Origin: Paratinospora sagittata
Lineage: Eukaryota > Streptophyta > Magnoliopsida > Ranunculales > Menispermaceae
Direction of reading: 5' to 3'
NCBI GenBank assembly: GCA_035771175.1
Contig: CM069598.1
Span: forward strand, 12,816,539-12,880,538
Length of the DNA stretch: 64,000 nucleotides
Shown here one piece after another: positions 25,037 through 38,144 of the stretch. The notes under the pieces were generated by a model. It worked only from the letters and a program-made list of their open reading frames with translations, ran no database searches and was not told where the DNA came from. How positions within the stretch are numbered: the stretch's first letter is position 1; each line of letters begins with the position of its first letter. A program made the translations under genes and the position numbers.

Positions 25037-25405
25037 TCCTTCTTTTTCACCTCTAGGGAGTGGCGAATATCTCCTATTGAGAGAGATCTTGGTTTAGATC
25101 CATTTGGACGCTTGTTGCTGCTTTTTGCTGGGTTTTGCTTCGAACTAATGCTCTAACAAAGACTTCTGTCGTTTCTACAGAGGTCTACCTGGAGTGCTGG
25201 CATGGGAGAAGGAGTTGTTCGTTGCGCCAACAGCTACACGAGCAGTATCTGGGAAAGCCTTTCAACATTCTTCTTAAAGTTTCTAAGGCGTGAATATTTC
25301 TGAGTCGAGCTTTTCTTCTTCTTGGGTGGCCTTCCCCGTTTGACAGGAGGTAGTTCTAGTGAAGCCACTGGTTCTTCGATTTGTATATGGTTTGTTTCTT
25401 GGCTC
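25037..25405 (-). pseudogene. Gypsy-2 copy a, gag amino terminus with AT-hook-like motif
   Basis: The minus strand begins MSQETNHIQIEEP at about 25,405, followed by KRGRPPKKKK, an AT-hook core (GRP flanked by basic residues). Copy b has the same start and motif at 57,638. The downstream frame is broken. Upstream on the minus strand, sequence matching a tRNA primer site of the type TGGCGTCGTTTG (here decayed) abuts the LTR. Confidence 0.7.
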
Positions 25406-25459
25406 ATGGCAAAAGAGCTGACCTTGACTCATACTATTGTCCCCACAAACGACACTAAA

Positions 25460-26050
25460 TGTTGGTGCAAAATCTGACCAACACCAAATAGTTGAATATG
25501 TGGAGGGGAAGAACTGATCTAGAAGCTTGGGCTCTCTGAATCTGGTGAGGGTTTATTAGCTAGATCTGAGAAGAAGAAAGAAAGAAATAGGGCTATCGTG
25601 AGGAAGACTAGTGTTGTGCCACCTGAGGACCCTCTGATGCCTAAGTTAGAGTTTGTTCAAGACTATAATACTAACTCTTGTAGAAAATTGTATCTACCTT
25701 ATGAGGAGGGTTGTAGGTCTATTTGTAGAGGAGGTCATCTGGCTAGAGTGGCTAGCTACCCAGTAGGCATGTGCCACTCGTCGTCTTGTAGTTGGTTGAG
25801 GTGGACTGGTCGAACCCATCTATTTCAGGAAGGTCGGATCGGATGAACCCTATCTTTCTAGTTCGTCCCGGAGAAGGAGTCATATTCTATCTTTGTGTCG
25901 AAGTTCGTATTTGATATGTACAAGTATCTCAGATTTCTCGGGATACGACGTGTTGAGAAGGATTCCTTCATCCTCTATGCCTTGTTCTAGAATGGTCAGC
26001 TCGGCAACGTGTCGAGCTGAATCAGGCTGAGCCGAGGCATACCAAGCTAG
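25460..26050 (-). repeat. Gypsy-2 copy a, 5' LTR (outer end approximate)
   Basis: It starts TGTTGGTGCAAAATCTGACC, matching the LTR start of copy b at 57,695, and shares a later GATGCCTAAGTTAG word with it. The right end is placed where Copia-3 integrase homology begins. No clean terminal CA or target duplication was seen. Confidence 0.6.
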
Positions 26051-28071
26051 GTCGAGCTATACTATTCATGTTGGGTGTCCCCGACATTGTGTATTGTGGG
26101 ACGATACCACATTCCTCTAGGAAATTAACAAAAGATCTAGGACGTTGTTCACCAGATCCGTCATATCTATCGTAGTATTCACCACCACGGTCAGACTTAA
26201 CGGCATTAATTTTCTTGTCAAGTTGATTTTCAACTTCAACTTTAAAGGCCTTAAATACATCCAGAGATTGAGACTTCTCATGAATCAAATATACCTGCCC
26301 ATAATGAAAATAGTCGTCTATGAATGTAATAAAATATTGTTGTCCTTTCCAAGAAGTTGTAAGGAATGAGTTGTTGTTCAAGTTAGTAAAGTTATTTCAT
26401 TCTAATTCAACCTAAGAAGGTCAGAATCACGCTCTGTAGGATTAGAACCTATGACATAGGGTTTTGGAGACCCACGTTCTACCGAACTGAACTAAAAGCG
26501 CTTTCTTACTATGGCTATGTGTGACAATACATAAATAAGATCATAAGGAAAAATATTTTTTTTGTACCTCCAAATACAGTTTGTATGCATATGGTTTTAT
26601 AAACTCAAATATTCTATAGGTTCAATTTCAATTGAGATCAATTGATTCTTTGTTACTTCCCATAGGAGAAGTAATATGTGACATATCTGTATGAATTAAT
26701 TCTAAGACATCAAATTTTCTTTTGTCCCCTAATTTCCTTATGTTTGTCTGTTTCCCTTTTACGCACTCAACACAGACTTCAAAATCTGTAAAATCAAGGG
26801 AATCAAGAATCCCGTCAGACACAAGTCTCTCAATTCTCTGTTTAGAGATATGTCCTAAACACTTGTGCCACAACGTAGCGGAATCCCTGTCAGTTAATTT
26901 ACATTTTGTACCACGTGAACTGGTATGTGCAAGGTGTTATTATATGAGGCAACCGTGTCAAATAAATATAGGTTATCAGTTAAAGACAAAATACCTATAC
27001 CAACAATATTTGAATCTAAGAAAAGACTAAATTTATTATTTCCAAATGAACAGGAATAGCCGAATCTGTCCATAGTAGAAATAGAAACCAAAGTCTGTTT
27101 AAAAGAGGTACAACAAAAGTCTCTTCCAAATTCAAAAAATAACCAGTCTTTAACAATAGCGTAAAAGTCCCTATGGCCTCTACTGCAACTGTTTTGCCAT
27201 CACCCACATATATGCATCTTTCAGTATTACTTGGTTTTCAGCTCCACAGACAACCCTGCATGGACACACTTATGTGAGTAGTAACACCAGAATCTACTCA
27301 CCAAGTGTGTTCAGGTACAAAAGTTAAATTAACTTCAGAACAAACCAAATTGAGAAGCATACATTTCTTTACTCGCCAAACGGCATACTTGTGACATTTC
27401 TTCTTTATGTGTCCACCCTTATTGCAAAAGTAATAGGTAAGTTCCTGATCCTGTTTCTTTTGCACCTTTTGTGGTGATGTCCTTTCTGCACCTATCTTCC
27501 CCTTTTTCCTTTTCTTATCCTGAAGAATAGTTGCTAAGTGAGCAGTCTCAACCTTATCTCGCTTAATCCTATCTTCTTCTTGCACGCAATGCGATATGAG
27601 TTCATTAAGAGACCATTTGTCCCTTTGGGAGCTGTAGGACACCTTGACTAACTGAATTGTGCAAGAAGTGAGATAAGAACCAGATGCATGAGCAAGCCCT
27701 CAGAGAGCTCTAACTTTAGTGCCTTGAGTTTGGAAGCGAGATGAGACATCTCCATGATGTACTCCCTTATGTTCCTTTTTTCCTTTATAGTTCATTGAAA
27801 CAAGGTTAGCCAGAAGCGTACTTGTCTCTGCCTTTTCTTTTTTCTCAAAATGCTTTTCAATTTTCTCAAGGAACGTCTTAGCAGTGTCTTCCTCAGATAT
27901 TATGCCCCTAAAGGTTTTCGGAATGGAAAGTTTCATGATCATAAGACTCATGCGATTAGAACGATCCCACTTCTCTATGTCCCTTTTGTCCTCATGGGGA
28001 CTACCATCAGAGAGTTTAGGAGGTCGTTCTATCCGAAATCCAATGTCAAGATCCATGCCAACCGAGAACAA
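26051..28071 (-). pseudogene. Copia-3 gag-pol, truncated and decayed
   Basis: Minus strand, from right to left: gag (28,071-27,700; PKLSDGSP, NRMSLMIMKLSIPKT); zinc knuckle with its first cysteine changed (YYFCNKGGHIKKKC, near 27,400); protease region (27,300-26,900); GAG-pre-integrase MWHKCLGHISKQRIERL (26,873); integrase core with FITFIDDY, SDRGGEYY and GTPNMN (26,381-26,060). Homology stops in the middle of integrase, at the junction with the Gypsy-2 LTR. Reverse transcriptase, RNase H and the 3' LTR are missing. Several frameshifts are present. Confidence 0.82.
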
Positions 28072-29505
28072 TCATTACATTATCTTTCCAATTCTTAAAG
28101 TTCGTGTCGTTAAGCATAGGAATAAAATTAATGTTGGCAAATAAAGTAGAAGCAAAACCAGAAACTGAATAGAGAACAAAACAAAATAACATGCTCATAA
28201 TCAATATTCATGTCATAACATAAGAATTCAAAATATATGCATGACATAAACAAACAACTCATATAATATTGGTGGGCCCCATCATGAGATACCTAGCACA
28301 ACATCAATATTTAGTCTTTGGACAAAAATATCAACTGTAAGTGGTATTGTCAATGCAGTAATCAAATATTGACTATAAATTCTGTCAAACAATAAGCATT
28401 TTTTGGACCGACTTATTGCTTACATGAAAAACTCAATAATCATCACATATTCATTACCACATGTACGTCAATTATTTGGCCAAACAACAATCTTCCTTTG
28501 GGCCGATCATTATTAGCATAAATAAGAGATATACACATCTTAATATTTCAAAATAAATTAATCTGCACAATAGAGGTTACTTTGATAACATGTTATTTCA
28601 ATCAACTTATTTTTAAAATATCAGACAAACTGAGATGCAGCATCAAGCCACGCATCTTTATTCTCAATTCCAAATTTTGTTCCATATGCGAAAACATCAA
28701 TTAAAGTTGAAAAATTGATGTTTCCATTAATATGTAACATGTCATACCAAATTCATGTACATAGTAACATTTGCCCAAAAAGTCCTCATGTATTCAAAAT
28801 AAATACATGTATGAATAGGAAATTGTAAAGGTTGCTTATTCGGAAAATAATATGATATTCAAATAATTTATAACCCGAATGATACGACATTCAAGAAATA
28901 AAATTTATGAACAAGATGTGTCAAATAAAATAACATTAATTTGACTTATTGATACCTTCTTTATAAAAATAGATCTTATTTTATAAAAACAAAATCTTCT
29001 TTTGTAAAAGCAAACTCTTGTAAGCCCCTCTTATATAAGGAACGTTAACACCAAACATTATCAAATGAGAACACACGAAAGCATATAGGATTGTGTTGCC
29101 CAATTTAATAGTGCGTAGGCCCCGCCTGAAATTAAATGCATGTTGACCAAAAAACATGGTCATATGAGATCACATAAGAGTACGTAGCCCAATTAGATGT
29201 TCTCATAATTATTATTATTTTATTTGATATTTTTCATTATCTTCTTCACCAAGTTACTTTCATGAAAAACACCAAATTCTCTTCAACTTGTTTCAAACAC
29301 AAGAAAAATACACCATTTTGAGCTAATCAAGTTCCAAATTTTTTTTTTTTGAAACTACAACCAATTCCATATTTGCATAAACCACAAAATCCGAAATACT
29401 CAAAGAAGGGTTTTATGGTTTCATCCGAAAATTAATTTTGGGCAACCAAAAATAATTCTCTCAAGCATGGTGATGGACTTGAACAAGTTAGGCTTTGATA
29501 CCACT
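28072..29505 (-). other. Copia-3 leader and primer-binding site
   Basis: About 1.4 kb of AT-rich sequence without coding similarity lies between gag and the 5' LTR. Short themes such as TTTGG(A/G)CCGA recur. The primer-binding site TGGTATCAAAGCC (minus strand, 29,491-29,503) sits two bases inside the LTR and is one base from the initiator-Met consensus. Part of the gag start may be hidden here by frameshifts. Confidence 0.6.
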
Positions 29506-30162
29506 TGTTGGAATTGAAAACAAAACAAAGAGATATAAACAAATTCATTTATCAACGCATGTTTTCCGTATAAAATATTCACATACCTTTGAGTGAAGAA
29601 GATGGAAGACCTTTGGCATAGATGGAATTCTTGATAGAATTATAAATTACAAGAACACAATTACGTTAGATTCTTAATAACAATAATGGAGGAAGAATAC
29701 CTGAATCCATGGCGATAAAATTAAAGGGTTAGTGTCTTGCAACACCAAATCACTGTATTGCTCAATGAGTTCTCTCTCTAAGATGGGAAAAAGGAGAAGA
29801 GCTAAAATGAGAAAAAGATTTGGTTTGAGGATCATAACCCTATAAGGTTCTTTATATATACTAAATTAATTAGAATCTCATCAACCCTAATTAATTAGTA
29901 TTGAGTCTCTACACATTACAAAGTTCATACAAAATAGATATTAGATAGTCAATAATTTAATTGTTAATGTACATGTTGTGCCACATTATTATTGCGTGGG
30001 GACCATAAGGTTGCTTCTTGAGCAAGCAACCATGGTAATTTGTGAAAAAAACCACAAGTTATTTCTTGAACAAACGACAATCTCACTTGGCTCAACAACA
30101 ACCATATTAATGTATATGTGAACCCACATGAATAAAATATTAATTAAATTAAAATTCTAACA
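29506..30162 (-). repeat. Copia-3 5' LTR
   Basis: 657 bp starting TGTTGGAATT and ending AATTCTAACA, so the ends are inverted copies. The primer site abuts it. The other LTR is lost, so the target duplication (AAAAC would be expected on the left) cannot be confirmed. Confidence 0.75.
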
Positions 30163-30299
30163 AAAACTACTTACTCTAAAAAGCTATAACTATTACATAA
30201 TGATCTAATTATGTATATCACGCGAAGATAAATAAATATTAACATCAACAAATAATTGATGGACTGATTTACATCTGTTCGTACCTCCAGCATTTTTCT

Positions 30300-30432
30300 T
30301 CTATAAATTTATATGTAGGACAAAGCAAAACGTGGATAATAACGAAGAAAAAAAAACCTTAGAAGAAAAGAAAGCGAAATTGCCACCTCGCTACAATATT
30401 TATGCTACCTACCAACACCCTTTTGCATTATT
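30300..30432 (+). repeat. Direct repeat, first copy (partner 32,492-32,647)
   Basis: It starts TCTATAAATTTATATGTAGG and ends CACCCTTTTGCATTATT. The partner at 32,492-32,647 is clearly homologous but has an extra TTTCCACCATAATTT segment. The 2.06 kb between them has AT-rich sequence and inverted GGCCC-rich words. Confidence 0.8.
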
Positions 30433-32491
30433 AGTGTGTTCAAGTTGAAGATGTGAAAGCAAATCGTCCTTAGTGGTCTAGTTTATTCATGTCGATCAAA
30501 AAAAAAAAAGCAACTAATCGTAACTCTATACCGCTCATACAGACTCTGGTTTCTGCAACACCTACACTAATGAAGAACAACTGTAATGAAGAGAAAATCT
30601 GAGTCTGAGCTTTATCAGGTACGCCACACTGCAACACAGTTACCTAGCATCCAGTCCCCTTCCAGGCTTCCAGCTCTTAGGAATCATACTTACCTGCACG
30701 GGACCTAATGCTATTCTGCCAATCAGTCCCTATCACCTCGTAAGAATTCGACACGGATAACGTGGGACCTGGTAGCGACACTGCGGCCATACTCACTCAT
30801 GTACATCACTGTCATGCCATTCGGGATGACAACTTAGCTCGAGGCCCATGGGCTTTAATAAATGACCCGATTCAAATTCAGACCCTACTATTATATGGGT
30901 CGGCCCAGTCAGGTCTCAAAACTTATTGAATGAGTTTGGAATAATATAACTAAGTCCGACTCGACCCGCTAATCTGATCCAAAGGTCCAACCTAAAAACT
31001 CGAATATTGGGGCCAATAATACATATATACATTATGTGCGCGCCCGCACACACATATATATGTGTGTATATATTTTATAATAAATACAAAAGATATATGT
31101 GCACAATATTAAGAGTATAAAATGAAAAAATAAAACATAATTAAAATTATGTTATATAATTAAAGTATATATAGTATATATAAATATAATACGTACCACA
31201 TACATAATATATTGTGTTCAAAATATAATATATATATGTGTGTGTATAATGGCAAAAAATATAATCAAGTGTATTATTATAATTAAGTGTACAATATATA
31301 TTTAATTAAGTCAATAGTGTTATTTAATTAAGAGTTTATATTTGTATTATATATACATTATTAAGAGTATGTTCAATTAGGTATATAATACGAATAATCC
31401 ACGTACCTACTCTATTTCTTAATAAGAGTATATATAGCATATAATTATAATATAAAATAGTAAAAATAAAATAAATAGAAAATATATTATACATACATAT
31501 ACAGGCGCACAAATTTATTTGTATGTATATATATACACACACTATATATATAATTAAGAGTTTACAAAATGAAAGAAAGAAAACATAATTAAAAGTATTT
31601 AAAATTTGTATAATAAGAAAAATAAAATAGTAAAGAGTGTTATATACTTATATATATAATTAAGTGTTTATATTTGTATTGCATATACATAATTAAAAAT
31701 ATGTTCAATTAAGTATATAATACGAAAAATGAGTATATATAATTAATTAAAAATACATGTATGCATTTTAACTTTGGTAACTATACTCTTTAAAATTTTA
31801 TTTACCAAATATGTTTTATTAAGTATACTCTCTAAAAATATATAGTAAGACTAGATATAAATATATAATAAATTTAGCTAAATTATAATAAGGGTTGAGT
31901 TAAAATTATGAATGAAAGAAAGATATTATCCAACTATATACATAAACTCATTCATTTAGAATAAATTAACACATATTTAAGATAAATAAAATAAAATAAA
32001 TAATTCACATGCCTAGTCTATTTCTTAATAAAATTTTATAAAGTTTGCTTATTATATTATTTTAATTTCTATTTAAATTTAAATTCTATCAATTTAACTT
32101 TTATTTAGCGAGATAGATTTACTAATTACAGTAATAAGTCGTGGCTAATCATTTATTAAAAAAGAGTTAAAACACGTAAACTAAATATACATAATTAAAT
32201 AGTTAAATTTTTGAAACCATGAAATAGTTAAATTTGGCAAAAAAATAAATAAATTTAAATATGTCTAAAAGTCCAGTCTAAAGGCCTGAATCTAAAGACT
32301 TGATCTATTTATTTTTTGAGTTAGATCTGGGCCAATACTTTTTAATATTAGCCCGGTCTGGCCTGACTTCAAATTTTATAAGGCTTGACTTTGTCTGGTC
32401 CTATTATTTTTAGGTTTGGTAAAATTGGGTCAAGTAGTGCCAAATAACTCAAATTGCCAACCCTCGGATGAGAAACTTAAGCGGGATGAGT

Positions 32492-32647
32492 TCTATAAAT
32501 TTATATGTAGGACCAAGCAAAACGTGAATAACAACGAAGAAAAAACAAAAAAAACGTTTCCACCATAATTTTAGAAGAAAAGAAAGCGAAATTGCCACCT
32601 CGCTACAATATTAATGCTACCTACCAACAACACCCTTTTGCATTATT
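32492..32647 (+). repeat. Direct repeat, second copy
   Basis: Partner of 30,300-30,432. Flanking sequences differ on both sides, so the pair is either the ends of a local duplication or the flanks of an inserted segment. Confidence 0.8.
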
Positions 32648-35040
32648 GGTTCTCTCATAAGATTTTTCGCTTTCAGGTGTACTTTTCCCAGTTGTAAGGC
32701 CCCTGCGACCTGCGAACAAGAGTTTTCCTTTTTCTTATTTATTTTTTAGGTTAGAAAATAAATGTTTCTGTTTTTTTTTTTGTTTTTTTTTTAAATAATT
32801 TTAAATGTACTTATCAAAAACATTTTTTATATCCACATGCGTTATAATTTTTTTAACAATGTTACCTGACAAGCAAGTTGAAAAAGTATTTTTAGTACAT
32901 ATATTTAAAATTAATTTTATTTTATTACTTTTTTTTTAAAAGAGTTGGTCGTGAATTTATCTAAGGCAGACCTGAAAAAGTTGCAGGGATACATTTACGT
33001 ACACATGTGAATTAAGGACATTAATCCAACGTTCAAATCTATGGCTATGATCTTTCAATCTTATCCGAAAATATTGGGGTTGCTATTTAATCTACTGCAT
33101 TTGAAACGTGTGGTCGCGTCGTGGTTAGAGCTATCTGTTCTTAATACACTTAGAAGCCAAAGACATTACTTGCAGTACCATATTTACATTTTAAAATATA
33201 TATATATATATATATATATTTTAGTATTAACACGTAAACAGAAGATAAGCTAACAATCACAACAATAAAAAACCATACCAATCAGCTATTATATAAGTCA
33301 ATGTTTGCCTTATACCCACATCTGGTTGCACTTTGCTACTTCATCTCCATTTTTCTTCATTCACTCTTAAATTCCTGAAAAAAAGCACAAAATCAGATGA
33401 TCGGTGCCCTTTATCAAATTATTTCCTTGCATTGGGGGGTTATTATTTCTTAAGAATACACTTTTGATGTTGTGGTAATTTAAGTACAGATATGAAGGCA
33501 ATAATATGAAAAAAAAGAGTTTTCATGACCATAGTTCAAATGAGATTGGAATTCAAATCTCTAATTAACAGTACTATAGGATGGGTTGAAAAATAAATAT
33601 TGATTTAGGACTTGGTTTTCACATTTAATATACATCTTTCGAAACTCTATTATTTGTTAATTTCTATTTTATTTAAAGATTGATAAATTATTACTAAATG
33701 CTATCTAATACTTGATCCGGAGCATCCAATATATATAATGGGCTATTTTCTTAAATTAGGTGATGAAACTATGTATGAATAACAACCGCCTCTGACTAAT
33801 CATTCATAAATTGTATTTTAAAATTAAACCATAATTGTTAAGATTAAAAAGTATTGTTACGATAATGACAAAAAATAAATACACTGTAAGTACTACTTTT
33901 TGTATTATAATAATATAAATGAAGCAAACAGGTCAAGCCAAATATATTAGTGAGATTTTTAAAAAATAGGACCATTGTATTAGTATTCACAAATTTGTAA
34001 CCTTGTTCAATACGTGAGGAATTTTATTAAAAACGTAAAATAAAATTAAACAAATTTTAACCATGCTAAAATGTTTATTTGAAAAGCTTAAGTGCAATAC
34101 TAAAATTATTATAAATTTTAACAATCTTGATCGTCTATGATGTCAACACTTAAGGATGCCAAAATGATGTCGACACCTAAAACAGGTACAGAGTACAGAC
34201 ATCATTGATACGGGCATACAACGTAATTCATACAATGAATCTTTCATTCAAACAATGTCAAAAACATATAGGGGTCCCATTCTCTTTAATTATTGTACGA
34301 AGTGATGTGAAATAAAGCAGACGAGTGTGTGGCTACGATTTTTATTTATTTATTTATTTATTTAATTGGTTGTTTTATTGCAGGTCTCCAATACGAGATT
34401 CGGCTAGATGCGAAAGTGAAGCAGCCGATGCAACATTATCCGATGCGACATCAAGGTCCTCTTTGATGTGATATTACACCTAGCACCTTATCACGTGAAT
34501 AGTATTTAATAAATATTGTGAAGCCCTTGGTACTTGTAGTTCCAAAATTAAATTGGGCATGAAATTATGTGAAATCGTAGTAAAGTATGAAAAAAAAAGA
34601 TAATAAATTTAATGTGGTTCGATAAATTGACTATGTCCATGAGAGGCAACAAACTTATTTTTAAGATTACAAACTTTACCCTTAGGTGGATCTCACAGAT
34701 TGGATCTATTGAATTAGATCTCTAGAAATATCTCTTAAGAATATTATTTTCAAGATCAAAATAAAGTTCTATTTATAGGAATATTTAGGGGCATTTTTAT
34801 AATTAAAATAATAATTTAATATACTGTTCGTCAAGCAATTCGGTGCAGCGAGCCGAATTGTTTGACCAACATGTTGGCCGCCCACGAGGGCGGCCAACAA
34901 CCACCTTTTTTATTTTTATTTGAGGTGGACTCACAAATCTCCACTTCCACCTCATGTAGAACCGGACTCCTTCACACCTACAATCTCTCTACAGATAGCA
35001 AACTTCCTTCAAAAAATTATTGTTGCCTCTATTAGTGCCC

Positions 35041-35763
35041 TTAGGCACTCCGAGCTCGTGAGATGTTGATCAAGTCCAAACAATGTTGGAACTTGATCCC
35101 TGTAACCACCTTTGTAAGCATATCTGCGGGGTTATCTGCAGTCTTGATCTTTTGCAGAACAATACTCCCTTCTTCTACTATTTTTCGAACAAAATGAAAA
35201 CGAACATCAATATGTTTCGTTCGACTGTGATGAACTTGGTTCTTTGCCAAACAAATGGCACTTTGGCTGTCGCAGAAAACTTCAACATTCTTCTGTACAA
35301 TTCCCAAGTATTTAGTCAATCTATGAAGCCAGATTGCTTCCTTAAAAGCTTCCGTTACTGGCATGTACTCTGTTTCTGTAGTAGACAAAACAACTGTTAA
35401 TTGTAGTGTTGATCTCCAACTCACTGGTCCTCCTGCTATAGTGAAAAAATAACCAGTAGTAGATCTGCACTTGTCAAGACCTCCAGCATAGTCCGAATCC
35501 ACATATCCGACTAGATGCTTACAACTTTTCTTATCTCTCTCGAATTTTAAACCAACATCCAGAGTACCATGAATATACCGTAGAATCCACTTTACTGCTT
35601 GCCAGTGGCCTTTACCGGAGTTGTGCATGTAACGACTTACCATACTTACAACATGTGAAATGTCAGGTCTGGTACACACCATAGCATACATCAAGGCACT
35701 AACTGCATTTGCATATGGAATGTTCTCCATTTGCTTCTTCTGATCCTCAGAATTTGGTGACAT
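35041..35763 (-). pseudogene. Copia RNase H with end of reverse transcriptase, remnant
   Basis: An open 240-residue frame. It begins within the last part of reverse transcriptase (ENIPYANAVSALMYAM) and contains RNase H with DSDYAGGLDKCRSTTGYFFT, LSTTETEYM (the usual catalytic ETEY/EAEY) and CDSQSAICLAKN. It aligns with 4,226-4,960 of Copia-2 and is less damaged there. It lacks the YVDD active site, so it is not a working polymerase. Confidence 0.88.
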
Positions 35764-35766
35764 TGT

Positions 35767-36397
35767 CTATACATGAAACTGAGAATGCAGAATCTTCTTC
35801 AGCCTTCTGTGCCATATTTGTATCTGTCTTGCTCTTATTTGGACAATCTTTCTTCCAGTGCCTCTTTTGGTGACAATAGGCACATTCATCATTTGCAAGA
35901 CGTTGATGTGATGAAGGTCCTTTTGACTTTGAGCGAGATCGACCTCGCCCACTAGATCTATCAGATTTGTTGTTAGCCTTGCCTCTGGATACCTTCAAGG
36001 CTTCTGGTGATGCTTTTTTGTTATCGAGCTGGTCCTTTCTTCGATACTCGTTGTTCACCAAAGCATTTGAAACATCACGAAATTTAGCATCATCTTTACC
36101 ATATAGCAAAGTTATTGTTAAATGTTCATAACTTTCAGGCAAAGAGTTTAACAACAACAGTGCCTTATTCTCATCAATAATTTCAACATCAAGATTTTGT
36201 TGATCAGCGAGAATCTTGTTGAAATTATCAACATGCTCAATCATGGGAGTACCTTTCTTGTACTGAAAACGAAAGAGCTTCTTCTTCAAGTAGAGTCGGT
36301 TCTCTACGCTTTTCGTCATGTATTTGTCCTCCAGTTTCTTCCAGAGACTTGTTGTCATAGTGTCTTTCATGACAAAGTACTTCTGACCAACAACCAC
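35767..36397 (-). pseudogene. Copia gag remnant with zinc knuckle
   Basis: The minus strand encodes UBN2 gag (MTTSLWKKLEDKYMTKS, LLLLNSLPESYEHL), a basic RGRSRSKSKGPSSHQR stretch and a knuckle CAYCHQKRHWKKDC. The usual GH is RH (Gly to Arg). The frame enters at the deletion junction on the right, where MVVGQ comes from LTR sequence. Unlike Copia-2, gag here has no frameshift at the knuckle. Confidence 0.85.
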
Positions 36398-36424
36398 ATT
36401 TTTTTTATTTGAGGTGGACCCACA

Positions 36425-38144
36425 GCAAGGATGGAAGTCAACTCAATCAAATCGCGCCTGAACTAACTGAATTGAACTAAATTCGGTTAGTTAAATATTT
36501 AGGTTGGGTTGGATTGAAAATTCTTGATTCAAATTAATTTGAATTGGTTCATGGCGACCTAATCTAACTCAATTCGAATTAATTAATAATTTTTAATCTA
36601 AAAATGTCATTTTTCTATTGTTTTATATCAAGATTGAAGCTTGAAAATAACTCAAACCCATTAATTTTTTATGTTATTAATAACTTGATGCTACTTTAAA
36701 TTATTTTGAATTTATATTTTTGGTTGTAATGAAACTCTTTTAAAACTTTTTTGATGAAACTCTTCACAATTTATATTTATTATATTGTAATATAGTATTT
36801 ATATTTGTCATATTATGATATAGTGGTTGATAAATATGATTTATTTAAAACATTTTGATATTTATGGTTAATTTAAAATTGCTATCGTTTATACATATTG
36901 ATATAGTTATATTTGATTGAAATATTACATGTTTGATGTCTTTTAGTGTAGAATTTACAAGTAGAATTTATAAGTATAATTTAACTTACTTTAAGATTCT
37001 CAACTCGAATAACCAACCCAACCCGATCCGAATTAGTTTGGGTTAGATTAGATTGGGTTGGAGGATAGCTTGATTTAGGTTGAATTATAATTTTTTCAAC
37101 CCGAACTAATTTAGATTAGAACCCAATCCAACCCATTACACCCTTAATATAGAGTCATGGTCATATGTATAAAGAGAAACACTTAAAAATATATTTTTTA
37201 AATATATTTTCTTGACATTTTACTTGATGTTGAATTAGATCGAATTACGTATTAATCATGCGATTTGAAGCAATTAATGGATAATTCAAGGCATTCTAAT
37301 AATTTTAAGTATAATATTAAAAAAGATAATGTTACATAAATATATTTTTTTAATACATATTTTTATTATTATAAGTAAGAATAATTGAATCACTTTAAAT
37401 TATATGACTATACTTCGTATTATATATTAATTATATGATATAAAGTATTATTATGTGATTCGGGACATTTAATTATTTTTATTTATAATATTAGAAAAAA
37501 TCAACTAACCATTTTTCTATTAAAAAACTGTTATAGAAAGGTGTGTCCAACAAAGCCCAATCCCTTAAATAAATTTGTACGAACTGAAAAAGTTGCAGGA
37601 AAGCAACAGTGGCACCTACGTGGACATGTGAAGGAATTAATCCAACATGAAATAAAGCAGGCGAGTGTGTGGTGCTATGATCTTTCTATCTTGAGGTGGC
37701 CGTTTACTCCACTCTTTTGTACTCCTCTGCTATATCTAAGACTGGCTCTAAGAACTCTTGTGTTTGCCCTATAAATTGAATGCGTGGCCATTACTTGCTG
37801 TACCCATCTAGCTAGTTGCACTCGCGCCTTAGATCACCCCACTTTTCATTTTTTTCAGTTATACTTTTAGAAGGAAAATGTTTAGTTAAAATGCATTTTT
37901 TGTTTTTATAATTTTTTTCCTTTTTGCATATATCTAGAGTTACAACATCATTTGGTATGGAGTTGGGTGGATCTGCTTTTTGAATCGTTTTAGCATACCT
38001 TATTTTAGGAAGTGTGGTATATATCATTATTTAGCTTTAATGTGCCTCTTACCAAAGATATATATATATGTGGCAATATTATGCCATGCCCTCATGTTAA
38101 TTAATACAATTAAGTTAACCCTTGAATTGTTTTATTGTTTGAAA
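36425..38144. other. Spacer with a repeat-like block and a promoter-like stretch
   Basis: 36,425-37,150 is a low-complexity repeat with AACCCAACCC/GGGTTGG-type words on both strands, reminiscent of decayed DNA transposons, but I could not define ends. 37,541-37,800 is less AT-rich, shares words with 33,000-33,060 and 34,310-34,345, and has CCCTATAAATTGAATG (37,769) like a TATA region. It might be an old promoter of a lost gene. No terpene synthase exons 1-6 were found here. Confidence 0.4.

Larger units (their letters stand above)
30163..34559. other. AT-rich spacer without recognisable genes
   Basis: It contains TA/TG-rich microsatellite-like DNA (31,020-31,560), a (TA)n run at 33,196-33,219, and diverged repeats with GGGTCGGCCCAGTCAGG-like and AGCCCGGTCTGGCCTGAC-like words at 30,898 and 32,350, plus the duplicated block listed separately. 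The stretches near 33,000-33,060 and 34,310-34,345 share words with 37,580-37,690, so this spacer probably came from the same local duplications. I see no supported ORF. Confidence 0.5.
34560..36424 (-). mobile_element. Internally deleted relative of Copia-2
   Basis: A 3' LTR (34,560-34,935, related to Copia-2 LTRs, with the purine tract immediately right) is followed by RNase H, gag and only the last 37 bp of a 5' LTR (36,388-36,424). Compared with Copia-2, one deletion joins the late reverse transcriptase to the gag/protease border near 35,766. A second joins gag to the LTR tail near 36,386. No matching target duplication was seen, so the left edge is approximate. Confidence 0.8.

Noticed and set aside
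25598..25846. 82-residue plus-strand ORF beginning MRKTSVVPPEDP
   Set aside because: It lies within the Gypsy-2 copy a LTR and has no similarity to known proteins.
37541..37800. Possible first exon or promoter of a second TPS gene
   Set aside because: A TATA-like word and shared words with 33,000 and 34,310 exist, but there is no TPS amino-terminal coding similarity.
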